NCBI GenBank assembly: GCA_947498775.1
Contig: CANMLL010000006.1
Span: forward strand, 124,001 to 188,000
DNA length: 64,000 bases
DNA from: an uncultured Aquimarina sp.
GTDB taxonomy: Bacteria > Bacteroidota > Bacteroidia > Flavobacteriales > Flavobacteriaceae
Direction of reading: 5' to 3'
The position numbers were made by a program, and so were the translations under genes. This document shows, piece by piece, positions 1 to 7,691 of the stretch; position 1 is the first letter of the stretch; each line of letters begins with the position of its first letter. The notes under the pieces are model-generated. The model saw only the letters and a list, made by a program, of their open reading frames with translations, searched no databases and was not told where the DNA came from.

Positions 1-1220
1 CTCAAGAAGTTGATAATATAATAAACAACCCTAATCCAGCTTGGACCAAACAACCGGCAGATTTAAAAGATGAGGATTACAAAGGTTTCTATCGAGAGTT
101 GTACCCTATGCAATTTGAAGAGCCCTTATTCAATATTCATCTTAATGTGGATTATCCTTTTAACCTTACCGGAATTTTATATTTCCCAAAACTAGGTCAG
201 GATATGAATCTACAAAAAGATAGAATTCAATTATATCAAAACCAGGTATTTGTAACAGATAATGTAGAAGGTATTGTACCAGAGTTTTTAACAATGCTGC
301 GTGGTGTGATCGATTCTCCAGACATTCCACTTAATGTTTCTCGTTCGTATCTACAGGCAGATGGTAATGTAAAGAAAATATCGAGTTACATTACCCGTAA
401 AGTCGCAGATAAGTTAAGTACTATGTTCAAAAACAATAGAGAAGATTTTGAACAAAAATGGAATGACATCAAAATAGTGATCGAGTACGGAATGCTTTCT
501 GAAGAAAAATTCTTTGAAAAAGCTGACAAATTTGCATTATATCCAACAGTCGATAATACATTTTTCACTTTTGAAGAGCTACAAGAAAAAATTAAAGATA
601 CTCAAACAGATAAGGATGAAAAGCTTGTCATACTTTATGCTTCTAATAAAGATGAGCAACATGCCTATATTACAGCTGCAAAAGACAAAGGATACGAAGT
701 ATTATTATTAGACTCTCCTATTGTTTCACATTTGATTCAAAAATTAGAGACTAGTAAAGAAAATATCACATTTGTTCGTGTAGATGCAGATCATGTAGAT
801 AATCTTGTTAAAAAAGATGAGGAAACGATCTCTAAATTATCTGATGAAGAAAAAGAAAAGCTAAAGACCGATCTGGAGAAAGTAATTCCAGCCGAGAAAT
901 ATACCGTACAGTTGGAAGCCATGGACAGCAATGCATCGCCATTTATGATTACACAACCAGAGTTTATGCGTCGTATGAAAGAAATGCAACAAACCGGTGG
1001 CGGCGGTGGTATGTTTGGTATGGGTAATATGCCAGAAATGTATAACCTAATCGTAAATACAAATCATGAATTGGTAGGACAAATTGCTAATACCAAGACA
1101 GACAAGAAAAAAGAACGCCTGATTAAACAGTCGTTAGACTTGGCAAGACTTTCGCAAAATCTACTGAAGGGAGAAGAGTTAACTGCTTTTATTAATCGTA
1201 GTTTTGAAATGATAAAATAG
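1..1220 (+). CDS. htpG: Molecular chaperone HtpG (Hsp90 family), C-terminal part, cut by window edge
   Basis: Bacterial Hsp90: a cytoplasmic ATP-dependent chaperone that works as a dimer with client proteins. The frame is open from base 3 to the stop at 1218-1220, so the true start lies left of the window; the apparent TTG start at 99 is internal. The visible part covers the middle domain (VDYPFNLTGILYFPK, then NVSRSYLQAD, a strongly conserved Hsp90 stretch) and the C-terminal dimerisation domain. The N-terminal ATPase domain is not in the window. A glycine-rich run (TGGGGGMFGMG) sits in the C-terminal domain. It converges with the lipoprotein gene at 1327, with a shared hairpin between them. 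Very confident. Confidence 0.95.
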   Translation, partial: QEVDNIINNPNPAWTKQPADLKDEDYKGFYRELYPMQFEEPLFNIHLNVDYPFNLTGILYFPKLGQDMNLQKDRIQLYQNQVFVTDNVEGIVPEFLTMLRGVIDSPDIPLNVSRSYLQADGNVKKISSYITRKVADKLSTMFKNNREDFEQKWNDIKIVIEYGMLSEEKFFEKADKFALYPTVDNTFFTFEELQEKIKDTQTDKDEKLVILYASNKDEQHAYITAAKDKGYEVLLLDSPIVSHLIQKLETSKENITFVRVDADHVDNLVKKDEETISKLSDEEKEKLKTDLEKVIPAEKYTVQLEAMDSNASPFMITQPEFMRRMKEMQQTGGGGGMFGMGNMPEMYNLIVNTNHELVGQIANTKTDKKKERLIKQSLDLARLSQNLLKGEELTAFINRSFEMIK

Positions 1221-1290
1221 TAATTAGTGGTTAGTGCGCTTAGCTTTTAGAGGTTAGTCTAACCATAATCTAATATTAGAAATTAATACA

Positions 1291-1325
1291 AACCGCTTTA
1301 ACATCAGAGTTTTGGCGGTTATTTT
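1291..1325. terminator. Hairpin between converging htpG and lipoprotein gene
   Basis: AACCGCT pairs with GGCGGTT (one G-U pair allowed) and is followed by the T-rich tract TATTTTATT on the plus strand. It lies between two converging genes, so it probably serves htpG. The stem is short, and its role on the other strand is uncertain. Confidence 0.5.
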
Positions 1326-1326
1326 A

Positions 1327-1719
1327 TTAATTAGCTACCAGTTTGATTGAAAGTCTTCCATATTGTTCGGTAGTATCATTGACACCTATTTCATACGTAT
1401 ATGTACCAGGATTTAGTTTTGTTTCGCCGACATAGTCAATAGGTTGAATGGTAAACGTTTCCCCATCTATTTGTAATTCTACAAAAGCATATCGATACGC
1501 AAATTCAAAAGCGGCATAATCCGAGGTTTGTTGAGAAGAAAGCCCTCCATAATGGTTTTCTCCACCGCTGGTATTCACAATAATATTGGTATAATCAAAC
1601 TGACTTACATTTTTTATACGGATTTGAACATCTCCAGAATCTGCAACATCATCATCACCAGAACAGCTAAATTGACAAAACAAAGAGGCTATAATAATTA
1701 TCGAATAAATTTTCTTCAT
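1327..1719 (-). CDS. Small hypothetical lipoprotein
   Basis: 130 residues. The N-terminus is a lipoprotein signal (hydrophobic run, then QFSC-SGDDD). The acidic residues right after the cysteine resemble the lipoprotein export signal that sends Bacteroidetes lipoproteins to the outer-membrane surface. The remainder is a single predicted beta-rich domain (residues ~28-130) with no motif I recognise; there are no further cysteines. No operon partner is visible: the next gene rightward is on the opposite strand. The function is unknown; a small surface beta-sandwich protein is the most I would infer. Confidence 0.7.
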   Translation of the reverse strand: MKKIYSIIIIASLFCQFSCSGDDDVADSGDVQIRIKNVSQFDYTNIIVNTSGGENHYGGLSSQQTSDYAAFEFAYRYAFVELQIDGETFTIQPIDYVGETKLNPGTYTYEIGVNDTTEQYGRLSIKLVAN

Positions 1720-1837
1720 AATACAGTAAGGGGTTGTCTCATAATTATTAGATGAAGCAGTATATCAATGGTTGCGTATTATTTAACCCCTTAAAAATAG
1801 ACCGTAATCATAAAAAAGTGTGAAAATATTTATTTAG

Positions 1838-1850
1838 TTAGGATTCCTTA
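1838..1850. promoter_or_regulatory. Operator site 1: TTAGGA-T-TCCTTA
   Basis: Inverted repeat with one mismatch in the right arm. It abuts the -7 element TATATTTG (1852-1859), so a bound regulator would block the promoter of the CPVC protein gene. Near-identical copies occur at 2149 and 3211; the likely ligand is the MarR protein encoded at 3267 (inference). Confidence 0.6.
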
Positions 1851-1851
1851 C

Positions 1852-1859
1852 TATATTTG
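1852..1859 (+). promoter_or_regulatory. Promoter -7 element TATATTTG
   Basis: Matches the Bacteroidetes sigma-A consensus TAnnTTTG, 38 bases upstream of the ATG at 1897 and directly next to operator site 1. Confidence 0.55.
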
Positions 1860-1896
1860 TATTGCAATTTTGCACTAAACTATAAATCTATACAGA

Positions 1897-2130
1897 ATGA
1901 GTAAATCAATTTTTTATCACGCAGGATGTCCAGTTTGCGTAAGCGCAGAACAAGATATTATTAATCTTATCGGATCTGGAAACGTTGAAATTGTACATCT
2001 AGGAGAGAATCGTACACAAATTATAACCGAAGAAAAAGCAGGCGTTCAATCGGTACCTGCACTACTCACTCCTAATGGACATGTATTACATATCAATTAT
2101 GGCGCATCCATGGCCGATGTAAAAGGATAA
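1897..2130 (+). CDS. Small thioredoxin/glutaredoxin-fold protein with CPVC motif
   Basis: 77 residues with a redox-active CxxC (Cys11-Pro-Val-Cys14) at the start of helix 1 and the cis-proline motif SVPAL (Pro54), both hallmarks of the thioredoxin fold. It is shorter than standard thioredoxins and closest in size to glutaredoxin-like proteins. There is no signal peptide, so it is cytoplasmic; it probably reduces disulfides or transfers thiols, partner unknown. It is the first gene of a group (CxxC protein, secreted protein, DUF2024, MarR) whose transcription units all carry the same palindromic operator. It appears to have its own promoter, and a second operator separates it from the next gene. 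The family is certain; the specific substrate is unknown. Confidence 0.85.
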   Translation: MSKSIFYHAGCPVCVSAEQDIINLIGSGNVEIVHLGENRTQIITEEKAGVQSVPALLTPNGHVLHINYGASMADVKG

Positions 2131-2148
2131 TTTTTTTAACTTAAATAG

Positions 2149-2161
2149 TTAGGATTCCTAA
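2149..2161. promoter_or_regulatory. Operator site 2: perfect TTAGGA-T-TCCTAA
   Basis: The best of the three copies: a perfect 6+6 inverted repeat around one base, 38 bases before the ATG at 2199. A further half site (TCCTAA, 2173-2178, inside AATCCTAATT) follows about 12 bases downstream, hinting at two bound dimers. The same motif occurs at 1838 and 3211. Confidence 0.65.
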
Positions 2162-2198
2162 TTTTATACGAATCCTAATTATTCTAAAAACTATAAAT

Positions 2199-2924
2199 AT
2201 GAAAAAGGTAATTTTAACTCTAATATTAATTACTCTAAGCACTTCACTTAAAGCTTGTGAAGAAAAAGAAACATTTAACGACGAAAATTTACAGATAGTA
2301 GAAGCTTCTGTAACACATGATTCAGACATAGCAAGTACTATCTGGGAAATTAAAGTTCAGGGGAATGCCGGATCCACGACCCCCAATCCGGCGGGTCAAT
2401 TACACGGTGCTCCGGTTTTGGGATATGTGTTTCCTACCACTCTTAAACCCACAGATGTTGGTTTTAATGAAACTGAAGGCATCTTAGCTCTAGCACTTAC
2501 TTCTCACCCAGACTTTGATGATACTCCTTTGTGGGATGAAAATAATGACCGTGCATATGATAACGATGGTATTATATGGCACCCACATTGGGTCGTACTT
2601 CAAAAAGACGAACGTGTACCAGGAGGGTTATCTGTAAAACAATTCAACAAAGAGGACAAAACAATAGTTTTACCTCCTACCAATCCGGGTATGCCTATGT
2701 ATATGGATTCTCCAGGATTTCAAGTAATCACGAAAGGAAGTAGTATCAAAGTTGTGATTCCAGATTATAGAATGAATCATCAAACCAATTTTACCTTTGA
2801 CGCTGTTTCTGTCTATATGGAAGTAAATACAGAAATTAAAGACAAACCCTTGCTAGGCGTTTATGAGGTATATAGTATCTTAAGCACCGATCTATCGCTA
2901 CCCTATACCGTTACATCAAAATAA
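2199..2924 (+). CDS. Hypothetical secreted protein or lipoprotein
   Basis: 241 residues with a hydrophobic signal followed by a cysteine at residue 20 (LKAC-EEKE), so probably a lipoprotein although the lipobox is atypical. The rest is soluble. Segments such as DNDGIIWHPHWVVL suggest a beta-rich extracytoplasmic domain that might bind metal (closely spaced Asp and two His), but I recognise no family. Only the signal-region cysteine is present. It follows the CxxC-protein gene after 68 bases holding operator site 2, and is followed after 7 bases by the DUF2024 gene, so the two are probably cotranscribed under the shared operator. Function unknown. Confidence 0.7.
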   Translation: MKKVILTLILITLSTSLKACEEKETFNDENLQIVEASVTHDSDIASTIWEIKVQGNAGSTTPNPAGQLHGAPVLGYVFPTTLKPTDVGFNETEGILALALTSHPDFDDTPLWDENNDRAYDNDGIIWHPHWVVLQKDERVPGGLSVKQFNKEDKTIVLPPTNPGMPMYMDSPGFQVITKGSSIKVVIPDYRMNHQTNFTFDAVSVYMEVNTEIKDKPLLGVYEVYSILSTDLSLPYTVTSK

Positions 2925-2931
2925 TCATATT

Positions 2932-3198
2932 ATGAAAATAGCAGTTTGGGATACCTATGTAAAAAGAAAAGATGGTCAATTAATGCATTTTGATATTTTG
3001 GTGCCGGATACTTTGAAAGATAAGAATATAGTTCTTGAATATGTGAAGAAATATTTAGACACGAAATCTTTTGAAATAGTTGATTTAACTTCAGAAGAAT
3101 GTAGGTTTTGTCATATGGAACAAGCCACCTGGGAAATCATGGAAAAAATCAAAACACATGGATATTCTATCATCGAAATAGAAAATTGCGATGAATAA
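2932..3198 (+). CDS. DUF2024 family protein
   Basis: 88 residues. The opening MKIAVWDTYVKRKDG and the downstream MHFDILVP are characteristic of DUF2024, a small cytoplasmic family without a known biochemical role. A CRFC motif (Cys57, Cys60) followed by His and Glu could bind metal or form a disulfide. It starts 7 bases after the preceding gene and ends just before operator site 3 and a terminator-like hairpin, so it closes the 2199-3198 unit. Its coupling to a thioredoxin-fold gene and a cysteine-bearing MarR regulator suggests a thiol or metal stress role (inference). Confidence 0.8.
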   Translation: MKIAVWDTYVKRKDGQLMHFDILVPDTLKDKNIVLEYVKKYLDTKSFEIVDLTSEECRFCHMEQATWEIMEKIKTHGYSIIEIENCDE

Positions 3199-3210
3199 CC
3201 TCATAAATGA

Positions 3211-3223
3211 TTAGGATTACTAA
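3211..3223. promoter_or_regulatory. Operator site 3: TTAGGA-T-TACTAA, overlapping the marR promoter
   Basis: One mismatch from the palindrome at 2149. Its last three bases are the start of the -7 element TAACTTTG (3221-3228), which is the layout expected for autorepression of the MarR gene that begins at 3267. Confidence 0.65.
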
Positions 3224-3228
3224 CTTTG
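3221..3228 (+). promoter_or_regulatory. Promoter -7 element TAACTTTG for marR
   Basis: Exact match to TAnnTTTG. A start site 6-7 bases downstream would fall inside the left arm of the hairpin at 3228-3258. Confidence 0.6.
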
Positions 3229-3264
3229 CTAATGAGGAGCTTATTATTCCTCATTAGCTTTTTT
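3228..3264 (+). terminator. Rho-independent terminator of the 2199-3198 unit, nested in the marR leader
   Basis: Perfect 11-bp stem GCTAATGAGGA / TCCTCATTAGC with a 9-base loop, then six T. It ends two bases before the marR ATG at 3267. Transcripts from the marR promoter would begin inside the left arm and so could not form it, whereas read-through from upstream would. Confidence 0.75.
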
Positions 3265-3266
3265 AT

Positions 3267-3872
3267 ATGGACAAGAGTATTTTTAACCTCCCTTTTCAAC
3301 ATTCAGATCTCAATTCAAAAATTGTGGTTGGGTTAGAACGCATTTCCGAAGTTTTCAGAACATTATTATGGGAACATGCAAAAAACATTGGATTAAGCCC
3401 TATACAAATACAGATTCTGATTTTTATAGCATATCACAAGGAAAATCTATGTACTGTAAGCCAACTTGCAAAAGAGTTTAATGTTACTAAACCAACGATT
3501 AGCGATGCAGTAAAAACCCTAGAAAAAAAAGAATTAATAGATAAAAACAAAACCTCTACAGATAGCCGAAGTTACTATATTGTTTTGACTTCAAAAGGTC
3601 AGGATCTGGTATCCAAAACTGAAAATTTTGCTAACCCTATTAAAAAACAACTGGAAAATTTTGATATCACTGAACAGGAATCATTATTTAAATCTATATC
3701 AAGTTTGATCTATAAACTAAATAGAACCGGAATTTTATCTGTACAAAGGACCTGTTATGCATGTAAATTTTACGAAAAAGGAGAAAAAACAGATTATTGT
3801 AATCTAATACAAACCGATTTAAAAAGCACCGATATAAGATTAGATTGCCCAGAATTTGAGAAAAAATCATAA
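3267..3872 (+). CDS. MarR-family transcriptional regulator with C-terminal four-cysteine motif
   Basis: 201 residues. A winged-helix MarR domain occupies about residues 20-155, with the recognition-helix region VTKPTISDAVKTLEKK and the wing around DSRSYYIVLT. A C-terminal extension carries Cys163-x2-Cys166, Cys178 and Cys194 (the last in RLDCPE), well suited to bind Zn or an Fe-S centre or to sense thiol oxidation. MarR proteins are dimeric repressors that bind short palindromes and release on ligand or oxidation. The ATG lies directly behind a hairpin and two bases after its T-run. Palindromes overlapping its own promoter and those of the two upstream units make it the probable regulator of the group. 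A diverged fragment of the same C-terminus exists at 7549-7620. Confidence 0.88.
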   Translation: MDKSIFNLPFQHSDLNSKIVVGLERISEVFRTLLWEHAKNIGLSPIQIQILIFIAYHKENLCTVSQLAKEFNVTKPTISDAVKTLEKKELIDKNKTSTDSRSYYIVLTSKGQDLVSKTENFANPIKKQLENFDITEQESLFKSISSLIYKLNRTGILSVQRTCYACKFYEKGEKTDYCNLIQTDLKSTDIRLDCPEFEKKS

Positions 3873-3948
3873 TATATTGCACTTTGAATATACTTGTTTA
3901 GTCATTCAAAAACTTTTATTTTAGTAACCAATATCTCACCCAGAAAAG

Positions 3949-4941
3949 ATGATGAAGTTTAAGCATTTTTTAGTAATAGTTTTAGGTTTTTTATCAATAG
4001 TATCTTTTGGTCAAAATCCAGTTTCTGGGTATGTAAACCTCGATCATCCCGAAGTCTGGGAGCAAAAAGTCCACCTTAGTAAAGTAGATATTAATAACAA
4101 GACCGAAGTACACCATTCAGAAATCATAGCTTCGGCTTTGCTCAACAAAGATGGTTTTTTTGCATTTGATAAAGAATTATTTGCCATAAAAAACAACGTC
4201 TACAAACTGCATATTAATCCACTATCTTCTGTAGAGAAAAAGATTATTTCTAATACAATAAAAAACTACAAGCTATTCATTCTGTCAAAAAGAGATCGTA
4301 TATTTTTTAAAAAAGGTTCTACTCTTTTTACAGATTATACGACAAATAATAAAGCCGATATCGAATGGCAAAAATTGAAGAAATTTGAAGCCAAATATGA
4401 CATACAATCCAATAATTTTGATCCAAAACAATATTTGTTGGAAACTCGAGGGTATGTAAAGGACTCTCTACATATTCTTCTAGTAAAACTGATAAGCATA
4501 AAAAAATTGGATGATCAACAATTATTAGAAACAGATATCAAGGCAAACCCTAAGTATTATCTAAACCTTTTAGACGAACTCAAATCCAGCGATTTGGATC
4601 CCAAAACCTACCAATATCTTGAGAGTAAACTTGCATTTATGACGCAGCAAATCACCGATCGTAAATATACGATCAGTTTATGGACTAATGGGGTTGCTAT
4701 AGTAGTCATTCTTGCGCTTTTCTTTGTAATAGTAAGATATCGAAAAAACTCAAAATCTGATTCGAATATACCTTTGAGCAAACAAGAAATTGCCATAAAA
4801 GAATTAATTGTTTCTGGAAAGACCAATAAAGAAATTGCCAATGAGTTATTTATAAGCTTAAGTACTGTAAAAACCCATATCACTAACATTTACAGCAAAT
4901 TAAACATCAACAACAGGCAAGAATTACTTCTAAGAAAGTAA
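3949..4941 (+). CDS. Membrane-spanning LuxR-type one-component regulator
   Basis: 330 residues: signal peptide/first membrane segment (1-21), a ~225-residue predominantly charged region without recognised motif, a transmembrane helix around residues 247-265 (VAIVVILALFFVIV), a basic stop-transfer RYRKNSK, then a GerE/LuxR helix-turn-helix at ~275-330 (SGKTNKEIANELFISLSTVKTH split over the two helices). The topology predicts a periplasmic sensor region tethered to a cytoplasmic DNA-binding domain in one polypeptide. It is followed by an outer-membrane beta-barrel protein at 5185, a plausible target or partner (inference). Flavobacteria have related regulators with TPR sensor domains; no TPR is obvious here. 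Start is ATG-ATG, either possible. Confidence 0.85.
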   Translation: MMKFKHFLVIVLGFLSIVSFGQNPVSGYVNLDHPEVWEQKVHLSKVDINNKTEVHHSEIIASALLNKDGFFAFDKELFAIKNNVYKLHINPLSSVEKKIISNTIKNYKLFILSKRDRIFFKKGSTLFTDYTTNNKADIEWQKLKKFEAKYDIQSNNFDPKQYLLETRGYVKDSLHILLVKLISIKKLDDQQLLETDIKANPKYYLNLLDELKSSDLDPKTYQYLESKLAFMTQQITDRKYTISLWTNGVAIVVILALFFVIVRYRKNSKSDSNIPLSKQEIAIKELIVSGKTNKEIANELFISLSTVKTHITNIYSKLNINNRQELLLRK

Positions 4942-5007
4942 AAGCTAAATCCCAAGGTTAGCCCTGGATACCAAAAATCGATCCATGGACCGAGGTATAA
5001 AACAGAG

Positions 5008-5028
5008 ATCCCGCTGAAAAAGCGGGAT
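5008..5028. terminator. Hairpin ATCCCGC-loop-GCGGGAT after the LuxR gene
   Basis: Perfect 7-bp GC-rich stem with a 7-base loop, about 67 bases after the LuxR stop codon. There is no good T-run, so it is a weak terminator or an RNA-stabilising hairpin. Confidence 0.4.
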
Positions 5029-5040
5029 TAGTTCAACTGT

Positions 5041-5078
5041 CTATTTTGAATACATTGCTATGCAATTTTTCAAAATAG
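5041..5078. repeat. Nested inverted repeat in the OMP gene leader
   Basis: Outer arms CTATTTTGAA / TTCAAAATAG (10 bp, perfect) enclose an inner ATTGC-TAT-GCAAT hairpin. It lies about 105 bases upstream of the beta-barrel gene. It could be a hairpin in the mRNA leader or a DNA binding site; no T-run follows. Confidence 0.5.
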
Positions 5079-5184
5079 AGTGTCACTAATAAAATTCGTA
5101 CCGGTACTAGCACCTTAATCAGCCTACCAAAAATAAAAACATAGTCATTTTACACATTTATTTGCTTCAATAAATAGAACCACA

Positions 5185-7500
5185 ATGAAGCAAGTTATTC
5201 TTTTGTTATTTTTAATGAATTCCTATAGCATACTTGGACAACAACATACATTATCCGGAGTCATTTCAAATCAAAATAACGAGTCAATAGAAGCAGGAGA
5301 TGTTTTGTTACTTGACAAAGTAGATCAAAACCTTATAAAATACACATTCATTACTAACGGGAAGTTTAGTTTTAACAGTATAGAAGTTGGTGAATATATA
5401 GTATCTATTAACTGCTTAGGATATCAAAAAGAGTTGAAAACAATTACGTTAGATGGTAATAAAACTATGAATATTGTACTCAAAAAGAGTACTGTTGAAT
5501 TAGATGAAGTAAATATTAAAGCTACAAAAAATAGTATGACCTATGCCAATGGTAATTTGAAAGTAACGATTGAGAATTCTGTTTTTGAATCTTTGGCCAC
5601 TCCAACTGAAGTACTATCAAAACTACCAGGAATACAAATCAGTCCAAACCAAGAATCTATATCTATCATAGGAAAAGGGAGTCCATTACTATACTTAGAT
5701 AATCAAAGAATCGATCTGGATCAATTAAAATCTCTTTCTGTAGAAAGCATTAAAGATATTGAAATTGTCGATAATCCATCGGCAAAGTATGAAGCCGAAG
5801 GAAGAAGCTTAATCTTAATCACAAGAAAACAAAATCTAGCAGATGGTTATAAGATTAGTATATCAGAAATAGCTTCTTTTAAGAGAAGGTATAGTAACTA
5901 TGCAGGAATAAATGTTAGTTTCAAGAAAAACAAATTAGAGTTGCGCACCAACTTTAATTATAATCAATTAGGGTTTTGGGAAGGTGCAGATTCAAAACTT
6001 ATCGTTCCTGCCGAAAACATAATATCAAAGCAAGAAACAACTTCAATAGGTCCTAGACCTCAATTTATAATTGGTAGTGGGTTCTTCTATCAGTTCAATA
6101 CAGACGATTACATATCTGGCCAGGTAAACTTTAGAGCTCATACCGATAAATTTCCGATCCATACCAATACACTATTGAGAATAGATCAAACAGAAGATTT
6201 TATAGTTTCTGATAGTCAAAATGATGCACCTCGAAGTTTTTTGAGCAGCAATATAAACTTCAATAAAAAACTTACTGCTACCAGTAACTTATTTTTTGGA
6301 GTACAATATTCTAATTATAAAAGAGATCTAAAAAGTTCTATTTCTAACAACACAAATCAGATGGGATTCGAAGTATCACAAAATCGCGATCAGCAATATG
6401 AAATTGGTGTTTTTGCTACACGAATAGATTTTGAAAAAGAACTGACCAAAACACTAAAACTAGAGATCGGAGGCAGTTTATCTCATGGTAATGCTATCGC
6501 TTTTTCTGATTTTGAATTTATAAATCCTCCCACACAAACTATCTCATATTATGATTATAATGAAAACACTTATGCTTCTTATGCACAAATATCTGGGAGT
6601 ATTAATACAATTAAATATTCGGCAGGAATTCGATCAGAAAACAATATCGTAAAAGGAGGTTTTAGAAACGATCAAGAGCTATTGGTAGATAGAGAACAAA
6701 CGCGTTTGTTTCCAAAAATTAAGCTAAACATTCCTATCGATAGTACTAAAAGACTTACTTTTAATTATAATGCGACCATTAATCGACCAAGCTATCTTAA
6801 TGCTAGTTCTATAACTACATTTATAAACCCTCTTGTAGAATTCTCTAGAAATGTTAATTTAAAACCTACAACAACAGAAGAGATATCAACTGATTTTCAA
6901 TACAAAAAATTCGGATTAAACCTTAGTTACTTTGTCACAAAGAATCCGGTTTTTTATAGTCCAAACTTTGACACATCAATAAACAGAATTATAGCATCAC
7001 CACAAAATTTTAAAGATGAATCAGGGTATACTATACGACTTCTTAATACCAGTACTTATAAGTTTTGGAATACCACCAATTCGGTAACAGCGATATATAG
7101 TAAAATTAATGATCCAGCCGCTGTATTTAAAAAGACAAAACCATATTTATATTATTATTCTAATAATGAATTTAAGCTTGCTTCAAAAGTTACAATAGGA
7201 GTTAACCTCTGGGGGTTAACAAAGCGGTATCAAGGTATCTTTGAGAGAAATTCTATTTTTATTTTGGGAGCAACTATTTCAAAAACATTCTTTAAAAACC
7301 TTAAACTGACTATAAATGCTAATGACATCTTTAGAAATATGAATTTCGAAGATCGTTATACTATTAATGATATTATATCAGAAGATATTTTTTATGTAAA
7401 TGCTAAAGAACTATCGTTTTCTCTTAAATACGCTTTTGGTAAAATGAATAAGTTAGCTTTTAAGAATAAAGACATAGATGATAACTTAAACAGGATGTAA
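5185..7500 (+). CDS. Outer-membrane beta-barrel family protein (TonB-receptor-like)
   Basis: 771 residues. Signal peptide (cleavage after about residue 18), then a carboxypeptidase-regulatory-like beta-sandwich (~20-100, HTLSGVISNQNNESIEAGDV ... NIVLKKS), a plug-like segment (~110-210, LSKLPGIQISPNQESISIIG), and a long C-terminal beta-barrel with alternating aromatic strands to the end. This is the OMP_b-brl_3 arrangement common in Bacteroidetes; it is smaller than typical SusC proteins and has no SusD partner next to it, so polysaccharide uptake is not supported. Substrate unknown. The membrane-bound LuxR regulator sits upstream. Confidence 0.85.
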   Translation: MKQVILLLFLMNSYSILGQQHTLSGVISNQNNESIEAGDVLLLDKVDQNLIKYTFITNGKFSFNSIEVGEYIVSINCLGYQKELKTITLDGNKTMNIVLKKSTVELDEVNIKATKNSMTYANGNLKVTIENSVFESLATPTEVLSKLPGIQISPNQESISIIGKGSPLLYLDNQRIDLDQLKSLSVESIKDIEIVDNPSAKYEAEGRSLILITRKQNLADGYKISISEIASFKRRYSNYAGINVSFKKNKLELRTNFNYNQLGFWEGADSKLIVPAENIISKQETTSIGPRPQFIIGSGFFYQFNTDDYISGQVNFRAHTDKFPIHTNTLLRIDQTEDFIVSDSQNDAPRSFLSSNINFNKKLTATSNLFFGVQYSNYKRDLKSSISNNTNQMGFEVSQNRDQQYEIGVFATRIDFEKELTKTLKLEIGGSLSHGNAIAFSDFEFINPPTQTISYYDYNENTYASYAQISGSINTIKYSAGIRSENNIVKGGFRNDQELLVDREQTRLFPKIKLNIPIDSTKRLTFNYNATINRPSYLNASSITTFINPLVEFSRNVNLKPTTTEEISTDFQYKKFGLNLSYFVTKNPVFYSPNFDTSINRIIASPQNFKDESGYTIRLLNTSTYKFWNTTNSVTAIYSKINDPAAVFKKTKPYLYYYSNNEFKLASKVTIGVNLWGLTKRYQGIFERNSIFILGATISKTFFKNLKLTINANDIFRNMNFEDRYTINDIISEDIFYVNAKELSFSLKYAFGKMNKLAFKNKDIDDNLNRM

Positions 7501-7548
7501 TGATAAAACACTACTGCTCCACTATTCGTAAATCAAGTCATCTCTTTA

Positions 7549-7620
7549 AAATTAATACAAACAACCCCTGAAGATTCTGCTATTAGATTAGACTGTCCCG
7601 AATTCGAAGAGAAAACATAA
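7549..7620 (+). pseudogene. Relic of a second MarR C-terminus
   Basis: In frame, this stretch reads KLIQT-TPEDSA-IRLDCPEFEEKT and stop, against NLIQT-DLKSTD-IRLDCPEFEKKS at the end of the MarR protein of 3267-3872. Eleven residues and the stop are shared around the last cysteine, while no MarR sequence remains upstream in any frame. The divergence at the middle residues suggests a fragment of a paralogous marR gene that once preceded the serine hydrolase, not a fresh duplication. Confidence 0.65.
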
Positions 7621-7691
7621 AGTTTTAGTATGCATTTGTAACCAAAATCCAAATTAATCGTCATATAGACTATCAATCAAAAACAAAAATC

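Noticed and set aside
1221..1290. Short repeats GGTTAGT and GGTTAG-TC-TAACC after htpG
   Set aside because: Imperfect and short; they may be remnants of a heptamer array like that at 40064 but cannot be supported as a feature.
4608..5184. Riboswitch before the OMP gene
   Set aside because: The inverted repeats there do not match any known riboswitch core I can recall, and no conserved unpaired bases are apparent.
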